Source: Flagellimonas_B algarum
Lineage (GTDB): Bacteria; Bacteroidota; Bacteroidia; Flavobacteriales; Flavobacteriaceae
Length of the DNA: 64,000 bases
Reading direction: 5' to 3'
Assembly (NCBI RefSeq): GCF_040513375.1
Contig: NZ_JBEVTG010000002.1
Location: 558,001 to 622,000, forward strand
A program made the translations under genes and the position numbers. The notes beneath the pieces were generated by a model. That model saw only the letters and a program-made list of their open reading frames with translations. It had not been told where the DNA came from and did no database searches. Every line of letters begins with the position of its first letter. Within the stretch, counting starts at the first letter, position 1. This document shows, piece by piece, positions 11,459-19,553 of this stretch.

Positions 11459-12115
11459 TCAGGCGTTACCTTTTCGGTAATCGGCCAAGAACTTTTCCAA
11501 TCCGATATCGGTCAATGGATGCTTCAACAAACCGGTAATTGAGGACAACGGACCGGTCATGACATCAGCACCGATCTTTGCGCAATCGATTACATGCATG
11601 GTATGTCGGATCGAAGCAGCCAAAATCTGGGTGTCGAATCCGTAATTGTCATAAATCAACCGGATCTCGGAAATCAAATTCAATCCGTCGGTCGAAATAT
11701 CATCCAATCGCCCTAAGAAAGGTGACACATAGGTCGCACCGGCCTTGGCCGCTAAAAGGGCTTGCCCTGGAGAGAAAACCAAGGTACAATTGGTCTTGAT
11801 GCCTTTGTCCGAAAAATATTTAAGGGCTTTTACCCCTTCTTTGATCATCGGTACCTTCACGACGATTTGTTCGTGCAAGGCCGCTAGGGCTTCCCCTTCT
11901 TTGACCATACCTTCAAAATCAGTGGATACCACTTCCGCAGAGACATCACCGGTTACGATATCACAGATATCAACGTAGTGTTTCAAGATGTTCTCCTGCC
12001 CTGTAATACCTTCTTTGGCCATTAAGGAAGGATTCGTTGTGACCCCATCGAGAACACCCAACTGTTGGGCCTCCGCGATTTGATCCAAATTGGCCGTATC
12101 GATAAAAAACTTCAT
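11459..12115 (-). CDS. transaldolase / fructose-6-phosphate aldolase family
   Basis: A 218-residue class I aldolase of the short transaldolase family (FSA/TalC type). The N-terminus [13 protein letters not shown] and the VTTNPSL motif are diagnostic, and the Schiff-base lysine is in the [11 protein letters not shown] neighbourhood (KTNCTLVFS region). In this family the small bacterial enzymes may act as transaldolase in the pentose phosphate pathway or as fructose-6-phosphate aldolase; the sequence alone does not decide. The gene lies 33 bases downstream of the SDR gene on the same strand and may share its transcript. Confidence 0.92.
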   Translation of the reverse strand: MKFFIDTANLDQIAEAQQLGVLDGVTTNPSLMAKEGITGQENILKHYVDICDIVTGDVSAEVVSTDFEGMVKEGEALAALHEQIVVKVPMIKEGVKALKYFSDKGIKTNCTLVFSPGQALLAAKAGATYVSPFLGRLDDISTDGLNLISEIRLIYDNYGFDTQILAASIRHTMHVIDCAKIGADVMTGPLSSITGLLKHPLTDIGLEKFLADYRKGNA

Positions 12116-12148
12116 GTCGTATGTGTTAAATGATTTGAAACTGCTGAA

Positions 12149-12955
12149 TTACAGTTTATAATGTTTCAAAAGTAAGCTTTCGTACCATTTGTCCGGTAAA
12201 ATTTTCTTTAAAATAATCGAAAACCTTTGCGTGAAGGTACCCACGGTATAATGTACTTTCGGACGTCGCTCACTTAGGATGGAAAACACTTTACGGGCGA
12301 CTTGTTCGGGATCACCTGCCGAACTGACATGGGCGTTGATCAAATCGAGGCTTTCGGCGTATTTCGGATAGATGGGATCCTCCTTGACCGGCACGTGATA
12401 GCGGCCAGCGGCAATATTGGTGGCGAAATCACCTGGGGCCAAATTGACCACTTCGACCCCAAAGGCCCTAACTTCCATTCGCAAGGCTTCGGTCATGATC
12501 TCAAGGGCGCCCTTGCTCGCCGAATAAATACCGCGAAACGGCAAGCCCATATACCCGGCAATCGAAGTGATGTTGATGATCAAGCCCGATCCTTGTTCAC
12601 GCATTTGGGGCAATACGGCCTGCATCATGCGAACGGGGCCGTTAAAATTGACATCGAACGCATTATCGATCTCTTTGATCGGTGTCTCCTCGATTGCACC
12701 CGTGATACCCACCCCGGCATTATTGATCAAAAGGTCGATCCGTCCTTCTTTGTCGATAAGCCGTTTCACTGCCGCAGCGATAGACGCCGCATCACGAACT
12801 TCGAGTTCGAGTAATTCGAAATCCATGAAATCGGGATACTTTGAAGCATTGCGCGTTGAACCATATACGGTATACCCCTTACTTTTCAAGAACAACCCAA
12901 TGGATTTGCCAATACCGGACGACCCGCCCGTGATAAGAACGACCTTTTTCTCCAT
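12149..12955 (-). CDS. short-chain dehydrogenase/reductase (SDR)
   Basis: A 268-residue classical SDR. The start is chosen at MEKKVVLITGG because the Rossmann strand follows directly; a longer in-frame extension of 21 residues would be unusual. The cofactor motif TGGSSGIG, the NNAG motif and the catalytic YSASK (Ser, Tyr and Lys all present) are seen. The C-terminal part, with a long loop and a hydrophobic/basic end (LKKILPDKWYESLLLKHYKL), resembles SDR enzymes acting on lipids or steroids, possibly membrane-associated. The substrate cannot be told. Transaldolase follows on the same strand. Confidence 0.9.
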   Translation of the reverse strand: MEKKVVLITGGSSGIGKSIGLFLKSKGYTVYGSTRNASKYPDFMDFELLELEVRDAASIAAAVKRLIDKEGRIDLLINNAGVGITGAIEETPIKEIDNAFDVNFNGPVRMMQAVLPQMREQGSGLIINITSIAGYMGLPFRGIYSASKGALEIMTEALRMEVRAFGVEVVNLAPGDFATNIAAGRYHVPVKEDPIYPKYAESLDLINAHVSSAGDPEQVARKVFSILSERRPKVHYTVGTFTQRFSIILKKILPDKWYESLLLKHYKL

Positions 12956-13023
12956 AGCACAAATAAACACATAAATGGGGGAAAACCCTATTCGGAACTC
13001 GTTGGGTTTCGGGTACAAAAAAT

Positions 13024-13117
13024 GGCAAGCTACCTACATCGCACCGCTACAACCACATACCCTTGCTGCGTTCCCGCCCTGGGGGATTTTGCAGGAGCTG
13101 GTCGTGTAGGACTTGCC
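13024..13117 (-). ncRNA. ffs: SRP RNA (4.5S-like, small bacterial type)
   Basis: Read on the minus strand, the segment begins and ends with pairing ends (GGCAAG at one end, CTTGCC at the other) and holds the conserved SRP helix 8 core CAGGGCGGGAACGCAGCAAG. There a GGAA tetraloop is closed by GCG/CGC, and the downstream GCAG side of the asymmetric loop is present. This is the Bacteroidota form of the signal recognition particle RNA, which binds Ffh and targets membrane proteins. The opposite strand would give a TTCC loop, so the minus orientation is preferred. The ends are approximate. Confidence 0.9.
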
Positions 13118-13197
13118 AAGGGCAAATATACGACCTTTTAAATTTGTCACAATCCCATGACATGCTTAATTTGGTAGTTCGAAAGCGAAATGTTGAA

Positions 13198-14253
13198 ATG
13201 AAGGTCATGAAGCTATTTTTGGTCGGCATGTTGATTACCCTTGCCGCGTCATGTGAAGGGGAAACGGATGCCTCGAAATTGTTCGCCATACAACTGGAAG
13301 GCAACAAAAAGGAATTCAAACAAGGGGACCTCAGTGGCATCGCCCTTTCGAATAAGGAAGGGAAACAGATCGGCACGATCACCTATATGATCCAAGGAGA
13401 AGCCCTTTCGGTTGAAGGTGGCAAAATACACTTCGACGGTGATCATCTGGGCAACCGGAAGTTGGTGGCCCGTTTCGAATACGATGGCAAGACCACTACG
13501 GTCGAAAAGAATATCCGTATCCTTGCCAAAACGCCTCCCAAGATCTTTACCTACGAAATCCTGAATACCTATCCGCACGATCCCAAAGCCTATACCCAAG
13601 GCTTGGAGTTTATTGGGGACACCCTCTATGAAAGCACGGGTAAACTAGAAAAGTCGACCTTGCGCAAAATCGATTTTGAAAGCGGCACGGTCTTACAGAG
13701 CATCCCGCTAGACCCCAAGGTCTTTGGAGAGGGTATTACCATTCTGGGCGATCGCCTCTATCAACTGACTTGGCAAAGTGGGTTCGGTTATGTCTACGAA
13801 CTGGATGGCCTCAAGAAAATCGAAAATTTCAGTTACGGCCAGAGTCGCGAAGGATGGGGCCTTTGCAATGACGGCACCAAGATCTTCAAGAGTGACGGTA
13901 CGGAGAAAATCTGGTTTCTAGATCCCGAGAACCTCGCCGAAACCGGCTATATCGAAACCGTGACCAACAAATCGGTATTCAACAAAGCCAATGAGCTGGA
14001 ATATGTCGACGGCAAAATCTACGCCAATGTGTACGGCAAAGAAAGTATGATGATCATCAATGCCAAATCCGGTGCGATCGAAGGGGTGGTGAATTTCGGG
14101 GGATTGAAAAAACTGGTCGATAAAAAAGTAGCCGATTGGGACGAAGCCAACTCCGTACTCAACGGGGTGGCCTATCACAAAAGTCGCCAAAGCTTTTTCG
14201 TCACCGGAAAGAACTGGGACAAGATGTTCGAGGTTAAGATCAGCGAACGTTGA
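13198..14253 (+). CDS. glutaminyl-peptide cyclotransferase, plant/bacterial beta-propeller type (lipoprotein)
   Basis: The enzyme cyclises N-terminal Gln to pyroglutamate on exported proteins. The product is 351 residues from MKVMKLFLVG (an ATG three codons later is equally possible), with a lipobox LAASC placing it outside the inner membrane. Residues about 110-350 match the five-bladed propeller glutaminyl cyclase family: YPHDPKAYTQGLEF, the repeated LYESTG- and YQLTW-type blades, REGWGLCNDG, and the C-terminal NGVAY segment. The N-terminal region of about 90 residues is an Ig-like beta domain. It starts an operon: its TGA shares one base with the next ATG (TGATG). Confidence 0.92.
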   Translation: MKVMKLFLVGMLITLAASCEGETDASKLFAIQLEGNKKEFKQGDLSGIALSNKEGKQIGTITYMIQGEALSVEGGKIHFDGDHLGNRKLVARFEYDGKTTTVEKNIRILAKTPPKIFTYEILNTYPHDPKAYTQGLEFIGDTLYESTGKLEKSTLRKIDFESGTVLQSIPLDPKVFGEGITILGDRLYQLTWQSGFGYVYELDGLKKIENFSYGQSREGWGLCNDGTKIFKSDGTEKIWFLDPENLAETGYIETVTNKSVFNKANELEYVDGKIYANVYGKESMMIINAKSGAIEGVVNFGGLKKLVDKKVADWDEANSVLNGVAYHKSRQSFFVTGKNWDKMFEVKISER

Positions 14254-14648
14254 TGGCTACCTACCAAAAGCTACAACAGGTCGGGCCAGACCATCTCGAC
14301 GAATTGAACCATGTCAATAATGTGCAGTACTTGGCCTGGGTACAGGATGTTTCTAAGGAGCATTGGATGGCCAGGGCCACCCCAAAAATGCTCCAAGAGT
14401 ATATTTGGGTGGTACGCGAACATCGCATTACCTATCACGGTGCCGCCATCGAAGGGGATACCATTCGAATCACCACCCATATCATCGGTTCCAAAGGGCC
14501 TATTTCAACACGAAAAGTGGTCATGGAAGACAATAAAACCGGCCGTCTTTTGGTTTCATCAGAAACGGATTGGTGTTTACTGAGTCCCACAACGATGAAG
14601 CCGGTCAAAATGCCCGATGCCATCAGTCAATTATTCGAAACACGGTGA
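14253..14648 (+). CDS. acyl-CoA thioesterase, 4HBT hotdog fold
   Basis: A 131-residue hotdog-fold thioesterase. The N-terminal ELNHVNNVQYLAWVQ segment matches the 4-hydroxybenzoyl-CoA/YbgC/FatA-like family, with the catalytic Asp/Glu region in DHLDELNH. It hydrolyses a fatty or aromatic acyl thioester in the cytoplasm; the exact substrate is not evident. The ATG overlaps the stop of the glutaminyl cyclase gene by one base, and its own stop overlaps the next start by four bases (GTGA), so translation of the three genes is coupled. Confidence 0.88.
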   Translation: MATYQKLQQVGPDHLDELNHVNNVQYLAWVQDVSKEHWMARATPKMLQEYIWVVREHRITYHGAAIEGDTIRITTHIIGSKGPISTRKVVMEDNKTGRLLVSSETDWCLLSPTTMKPVKMPDAISQLFETR

Positions 14649-16201
14649 TCAAATTTCTACGCTTATTGCCCATCCCACTGTTGTGCATGCTACTACTTGT
14701 ACTCAGTTGGGCCTGCCGCAAGGATTTTGATTTCGCTACAGCGAGCGGGCAGCTGCGCTTTTCGAAAGACACCGTATTCTTAGATACCGTTTTCACCAAC
14801 ATTGGAAGCAGCACCTATACGTTAAAGGTGTACAACCTACAGAATGAGGACGTGTTCATTCCGTCGATCCGATTGGCTAACGGCACTGACAGTCGCTATC
14901 GGTTGAACGTCGATGGGGTACCGGGTAAAACCTTCGATGAGGTCCCCCTCTTAGCGCGTGACAGCCTTTTCATCTTTGTAGAAACCACCATCGATATCAC
15001 CCAGGTCGGAGGTTCCGAATTCCTCTATACCGATGCCATCGTTTTTGAAGGATCCGAGCAAACACAGGAAGTACCCTTGGTCACCTTGGTCAAGGATGCC
15101 CATTTCCTATACCCCCAAGTCTTTAGTGATGGCAGCACCGAATCGCTATTACTGGGTTTGGATGAAAACGGGGACGAAATCAGGCTTGAAGGATTTTTAT
15201 TGACCGATGATGAATTGGAGTTTACCGCCGAGAAGCCCTATGTAATCTATGGCTATGCCGGCGTTCCGGAGGGGCGAACGCTCCGTATGGCGCCTGGTAC
15301 CCGGGTCCATTTCCACAACGCCTCCGGTATTTTGGTCGAAGCGGGTGCTTCACTGCAGATCAATGGCATGCTCAGTACCGATAGCGTAGCGCTTGAAAAC
15401 GAGGTGATCTTCGAAGGCGACCGTTTGGAGACCGTGTTGGAGAACGTTGCCGGACAATGGGGTACGGTATGGATCACACCGGGCAGCGTGGGCAATACCA
15501 TCAATCACCTGACCATTAAAAATGCGACTATCGGACTTTTGGTGGATGGCGATCCCACCCAATCGGATCAGGTATTGCAACTAGACAACAGCCAAATCCT
15601 CAACAGTGCCACGACCAATCTTTGGGGGCGAACCGCCCATGTGGAAAGCACGAATTCGATCTTCGGTAGTTCGGGGGATATTTCACTCTATTGCAACCTT
15701 GGGGGGCGCTATGGGTTCAAACATTGCACCATCGCCAATTATTGGACCAGTGGTTTTCGAAACGCTCCGGCCCTGGCCATCGACAATACCGTAAGCCTGC
15801 CCGGTGGCCCGACTTTTCAAGAAGACTTGTTCGCCGCCGACTTTTCGAATTGCATCATTGCAGGCAACCGCAATGTGGAACTGGGTTTGCTCAACAATAC
15901 GACCAACTTGTTCGAATACACCTTTTTGAACTGCAGCTTTCGCTTCAACGACACCAACGGCAGTTTTACGGAAGATCCCTTATATGACTTCACGGATCTA
16001 AATCGTTTCATCAATCCGCTACTCAACCCGGAATTGGATTTTACCTTGCCTAACAATAACGTATTTGCACTAGGTGCGAATTCGGAAGCCATCGATCAAG
16101 GAGATCCCGCGACGGCCCTTGAAGTACCGACCGACCTTTTGGGCATCGACCGTACCTCGGCACCCGATATCGGGGCCCTCGAACGGCAAAACGGAAACTG
16201 A
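14645..16201 (+). CDS. secreted beta-helix-like lipoprotein of unknown function
   Basis: A 518-residue exported protein. The start is taken as GTG at 14645, which overlaps the previous stop (GTGA) and puts a hydrophobic signal segment first, ending near SWAC. The first part (about 30-190) is a beta domain of the type DTVFLDTVFTNIGSSTYTLKVYN, as in choice-of-anchor folds. The middle (about 200-470) has repeated short Asn/Ile-rich strands typical of right-handed parallel beta-helices. The C-terminus ends AIDQGDP...PDIGALERQ, the signature ending of choice-of-anchor Q-type beta-helix proteins. It is likely surface or periplasmic; the ligand is unknown. Confidence 0.78.
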   Translation: MIKFLRLLPIPLLCMLLLVLSWACRKDFDFATASGQLRFSKDTVFLDTVFTNIGSSTYTLKVYNLQNEDVFIPSIRLANGTDSRYRLNVDGVPGKTFDEVPLLARDSLFIFVETTIDITQVGGSEFLYTDAIVFEGSEQTQEVPLVTLVKDAHFLYPQVFSDGSTESLLLGLDENGDEIRLEGFLLTDDELEFTAEKPYVIYGYAGVPEGRTLRMAPGTRVHFHNASGILVEAGASLQINGMLSTDSVALENEVIFEGDRLETVLENVAGQWGTVWITPGSVGNTINHLTIKNATIGLLVDGDPTQSDQVLQLDNSQILNSATTNLWGRTAHVESTNSIFGSSGDISLYCNLGGRYGFKHCTIANYWTSGFRNAPALAIDNTVSLPGGPTFQEDLFAADFSNCIIAGNRNVELGLLNNTTNLFEYTFLNCSFRFNDTNGSFTEDPLYDFTDLNRFINPLLNPELDFTLPNNNVFALGANSEAIDQGDPATALEVPTDLLGIDRTSAPDIGALERQNGN

Positions 16202-16329
16202 CTGTCCGCCACCGATCCTCCAAATTCATTAAAAAAGCGTATTTTTTGTAGGAAAACCCCAGTTTTTTTATGGAAAAAATACAGCCGCAATTTAGAGAGC
16301 CTTAGTACCTTGCTTTCAACGGATTGGCC

Positions 16330-17061
16330 ATGGACTATACATACGCCATTATCGATGAGAACGCTGCCAACGGCCTGCACTTCCAAGTGCAGTTGCAAGA
16401 ATTTGGTGAGTTCTCCTGCGCCGGTATCGTGGGATCGCCCGATGAGGGGCTCAACTTTATTTTAAAGGCGCTTCCGGATCTTGTCATCGTCAATCTAGGG
16501 GAACAGGCCGGCAACTACCTTCGCATGGTCGTCGAGCTGCACCAGTACCTTCAAAAAATTCCGTTGTTGATCGCGGTATCGCGCACCAAAAACTATGCCT
16601 ATGAGGCAATCAAGCATGGGTTTTATGATTATTGGTTGTTGCCTTCCAATGAATTCGACATCCGCAAGACCGTACTCAAACTGCGCAAACAGAGCGGGGC
16701 CCAGATGGCCCCTACGACCTTGTGTTTGAAAACCTATCGCGATTTCCATTACATCGATACCCGTGATATCCTGTATCTGAAGGCCGATAATAATGCGACC
16801 GATTTCGTCATGCGTCATGGCGACACGATCAGCGCTTTTAAGACGCTGAAATCGTTTGAGTCCGTATTACCCAAAAATTTTATCCGCATCCACCAGAGCT
16901 ATATACTGAACACTGACCATGTTTCCCGTATCAATTACGGCAAGTCGACCTGCACCTTGAAGTACCAAGAGACCCATCTTCCCTTTTCGAAGAATTACCG
17001 GGACCGGGTCGACCAATTGAAGTTCTCCCTCTCCAAAAATAGCATTTGGGCGCCCAAATAA
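16330..17061 (+). CDS. LytTR-type DNA-binding regulator with degenerate receiver
   Basis: A 243-residue transcription factor. Residues 1-120 have the size and hydrophobic pattern of a CheY receiver, but the phosphoacceptor position reads Asn (VNL, Asn55) and the conserved Lys-Pro is Leu-Pro (LLPS, about 103-106), so phosphorylation is not expected. Residues about 130-235 form a LytTR DNA-binding domain with the typical YLKADNN start and the FIRIHQSYILN core. The ATG at 16330 is preferred over the TTG two codons earlier. It stands alone, 133 bases before a small lipoprotein and a TPR histidine kinase. The target genes are unknown. Confidence 0.87.
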   Translation: MDYTYAIIDENAANGLHFQVQLQEFGEFSCAGIVGSPDEGLNFILKALPDLVIVNLGEQAGNYLRMVVELHQYLQKIPLLIAVSRTKNYAYEAIKHGFYDYWLLPSNEFDIRKTVLKLRKQSGAQMAPTTLCLKTYRDFHYIDTRDILYLKADNNATDFVMRHGDTISAFKTLKSFESVLPKNFIRIHQSYILNTDHVSRINYGKSTCTLKYQETHLPFSKNYRDRVDQLKFSLSKNSIWAPK

Positions 17062-17194
17062 TCTAATTCTCACAAAATCGGGCGATTTACCCTGTAATGG
17101 GCGTAGTTCACTAGTACTTTTTGAATTACGTCCCACACTTCATGCATCGGTCTAATTTGGACTTGAAATTCAACAAAATCTTCTAACACAAAAA

Positions 17195-17347
17195 ATGACA
17201 ACGATGAAAAGAGTATTCGGAATTATAGCGGTAATGGTATTTGCATTCGGTATGGTGGCCTGTGAGGCCGAAAGTACGGCCAGCCAAGAGGAGCTGTTCA
17301 TTGACTCACCTGATAATACTAACGGCCCCGATGATAAAAGGGATTAA
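17195..17347 (+). CDS. small lipoprotein, 50 residues
   Basis: A short open frame with ATG at 17195 and TAA at 17345. The product starts MTTMKRVFGIIAVMVFAFG and has a lipobox MVAC (Cys23), leaving a mature peptide of only 28 residues, acidic (Glu/Asp-rich) and ending DDKRD. The stop is followed by a strong terminator at 17368-17396, and the next gene is a TPR-containing sensor kinase. The signal sequence, composition and private terminator argue that it is real. The function is unknown; the position next to a TPR sensor suggests a ligand or accessory role, which is inference. Confidence 0.75.
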   Translation: MTTMKRVFGIIAVMVFAFGMVACEAESTASQEELFIDSPDNTNGPDDKRD

Positions 17348-17367
17348 ACCTTGACAAACTCATCAAG

Positions 17368-17396
17368 CCCCAAACGGATTCGTTTGGGGTTTTTTT
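17368..17396 (+). terminator. rho-independent terminator after the small lipoprotein
   Basis: CCCCAAACG (17368-17376) pairs with CGTTTGGGG (17381-17389) around a four-base loop and is followed by seven T. It isolates the 50-residue lipoprotein transcript from the downstream kinase gene. Confidence 0.9.
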
Positions 17397-17445
17397 GTAT
17401 CTTGTAAGGAGGTAAAGCGCTGGCTTAGCGACTTATACTACAGCT

Positions 17446-19542
17446 ATGAAATGGGGGCCCTCACTTATTTTGTCTTTTCTACTTTTGGCTTCCTGTTCCA
17501 AAACGAACTCTTCTTCTAATCCAAGTAACACCCCTAAGGACAGCATTGCCATCTGGGCCAATCAAGCCAAAAACCAACCAGAACTTGCACTTGATAGGAG
17601 GCGAATGCTTATAGAAAAAGCCGCACAACAAAATGAATCGCTACCCTTGAACTTGCAACGAGCAAAAAACTTATCCCGTATTTCCTTAGCTTACTTGGAA
17701 CTGAACGATACCCTGAATTTTCGAAGAACCAATAAAGAGTTAATATTTTTATCAAGCAGTATCGGTAACAAGGTAGCGCATGGCGAAGCACATTGGGATT
17801 TAGCGTTTCACTTAAAACGTCAAAAGCCTGATAGTTCTTTTTATCATTTCAATGAGGCCTATAATTTATTCATTGATGCTGAGTTGGATTCATCCAATAT
17901 AAAATATCCAGGCCAAATTTTAATTGCAATTGCAGGCTTAAGAGAAGATCATAAGGACTATGTTGGCGCAGAGTCTGTCAACATCCAAGCCTTAAAATAT
18001 TTTAGCGAGCATAATGACCCGAGAATGAAATATCTCGCCTACAGTCAATTAGGAGAAATACAATCGGGATTGATGAAATTTGACAAGGCTCTTGAATATA
18101 GGGCTAAGGCGAAAACATATATCCCGGAAGTACCCGAAAGATTTAAAGATTATTATCGAATACAGAACGCCAATAGTGTTGCAGGAACATATCTAAGGAA
18201 AAAAGATTATCAAAAAGCATTCGAGCATTTCGAAGCTCTACAAAATGACAAAGCATTTAAAAAAGTTAGGCCAGACTTGTACGCCATCGCATTAGCGAGC
18301 ACAGCTTATTCCGGATTTAAAATCAATAATCTTGATAAGAATTCACAAGTAAATCTCTTAACAGAATCCAACAAAATTCTTGATAGTTTAGGAAATCGAT
18401 ACCACAAAGCCAGGAACAAACAGTTCTTGGCTGAGATTTATGCCCAAGATGGTGATTCGATAAATGCCGTAGTTTTTGCGAATGAAGGTAAAGCCCTAGC
18501 ACAGGCTACTTTAAATAATGATCGGCTCTTACAGATTTTAGAACTGCTGATCGAAATAGATGCTGAAAACAGTACGGTACATGCTTCGGAGTACATAAAT
18601 TTAAACGCTCAACTACAACTTGAAGAACGCAACATCCAAGATAAATTCGCCCGGATCCAATTGGAAACCGACGAGATCATTGAAGAAAACCAAGTACTGG
18701 CCAAAGAACGGCAGCTGTATCTCAGTGTGGCCATCGGTATCTTGGTCTTGGGGCTCGCCATATTCAGTATCATCATGTTACGCATCAAGAACCAACGCCT
18801 GAAATTCAAACAAAAACAACAAGAGGCCAACGAAGAGATCTACAACCTGATGCTGGCCCAGCAAGGCAAGCTCGAAGAGGGTAAAAAGGCCGAACAGAAG
18901 CGGGTGTCTGAAGAACTGCATGATGGCATCTTGGGGCAAATGCTGGGCATACGGTTGATTATGAGCGGTTTGAACGATCGCCACGACGATGAGGCAGTCA
19001 ACCAACGGGCCGATTTGATCAAGAAACTGCAGGAGGTCGAAGAAGAGGTACGCACCATTTCACACGAACTCAACGCCTCGGCTTATGAGAAGCTCGACAA
19101 CTTCATCATCGCCATCAAAGAGTTGGTACAGACCGCCGGTGCTTCGGCAAAAATCAAGACCTCCTTCGAGCACGACCAATCCTTTCATTGGGACGCCCTG
19201 ACCGGCGATTTGAAAATCAACAGCTATCGCGTGGTGCAGGAGTGCCTGCAAAATTGCGTGAAGCATGCCAATGGTAATCATATTTTTGTTAAATTCGAGG
19301 GAGACGCCAAACAGATTCAACTAACCATTGAGGACGATGGTGACGGATTTGACATAAATAAGGGGAAAAAGGGTATCGGTTTGAAGAATATCATTTCACG
19401 TGTTAAAAAAATGAAAGGTACCCTCGATATTAACAGTGAACTCGGAAAAGGCACGATCATGACCATCCAACTGCCGACCGATTTCGTCTTACCCGGCAAT
19501 CCGAAATCCGATACTGTACGTACTTCCGTGGTAGAAGCATAA
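17446..19542 (+). CDS. TPR-containing sensor histidine kinase (HisKA_3/NarX type)
   Basis: A 698-residue sensor kinase. The N-terminus is a lipoprotein-like signal (LLLASC, Cys17). Residues about 30-390 form helical TPR-like repeats outside the membrane, followed by a coiled segment, one transmembrane helix (about 424-446), a second coil, the HisKA_3 dimerisation box with the phospho-His in ELHDG (His492), and a HATPase domain (about 585-680, with DDGDGFD and GIGLKNI). The response regulator follows after 11 bases. Base composition shifts inside the gene: bases 18301-18360 hold 16 G+C of 60, while 19081-19140 hold 30 of 60. The signal sensed is unknown. Confidence 0.93.
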   Translation: MKWGPSLILSFLLLASCSKTNSSSNPSNTPKDSIAIWANQAKNQPELALDRRRMLIEKAAQQNESLPLNLQRAKNLSRISLAYLELNDTLNFRRTNKELIFLSSSIGNKVAHGEAHWDLAFHLKRQKPDSSFYHFNEAYNLFIDAELDSSNIKYPGQILIAIAGLREDHKDYVGAESVNIQALKYFSEHNDPRMKYLAYSQLGEIQSGLMKFDKALEYRAKAKTYIPEVPERFKDYYRIQNANSVAGTYLRKKDYQKAFEHFEALQNDKAFKKVRPDLYAIALASTAYSGFKINNLDKNSQVNLLTESNKILDSLGNRYHKARNKQFLAEIYAQDGDSINAVVFANEGKALAQATLNNDRLLQILELLIEIDAENSTVHASEYINLNAQLQLEERNIQDKFARIQLETDEIIEENQVLAKERQLYLSVAIGILVLGLAIFSIIMLRIKNQRLKFKQKQQEANEEIYNLMLAQQGKLEEGKKAEQKRVSEELHDGILGQMLGIRLIMSGLNDRHDDEAVNQRADLIKKLQEVEEEVRTISHELNASAYEKLDNFIIAIKELVQTAGASAKIKTSFEHDQSFHWDALTGDLKINSYRVVQECLQNCVKHANGNHIFVKFEGDAKQIQLTIEDDGDGFDINKGKKGIGLKNIISRVKKMKGTLDINSELGKGTIMTIQLPTDFVLPGNPKSDTVRTSVVEA

Positions 19543-19553
19543 AAAACCTCCGT

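Noticed and set aside
12302..12814. 170-residue open frame on the plus strand
   Set aside because: It is opposite the SDR gene, whose cofactor and catalytic motifs are clear; the plus-strand product has no motif.
13024..13117. SRP RNA on the plus strand
   Set aside because: The plus strand would present a TTCC loop instead of the required GGAA tetraloop.
13063..13197. N-terminal extension of the glutaminyl cyclase
   Set aside because: The frame runs through the SRP RNA and the intergenic region; the lipoprotein signal starts at 13198 or 13207.
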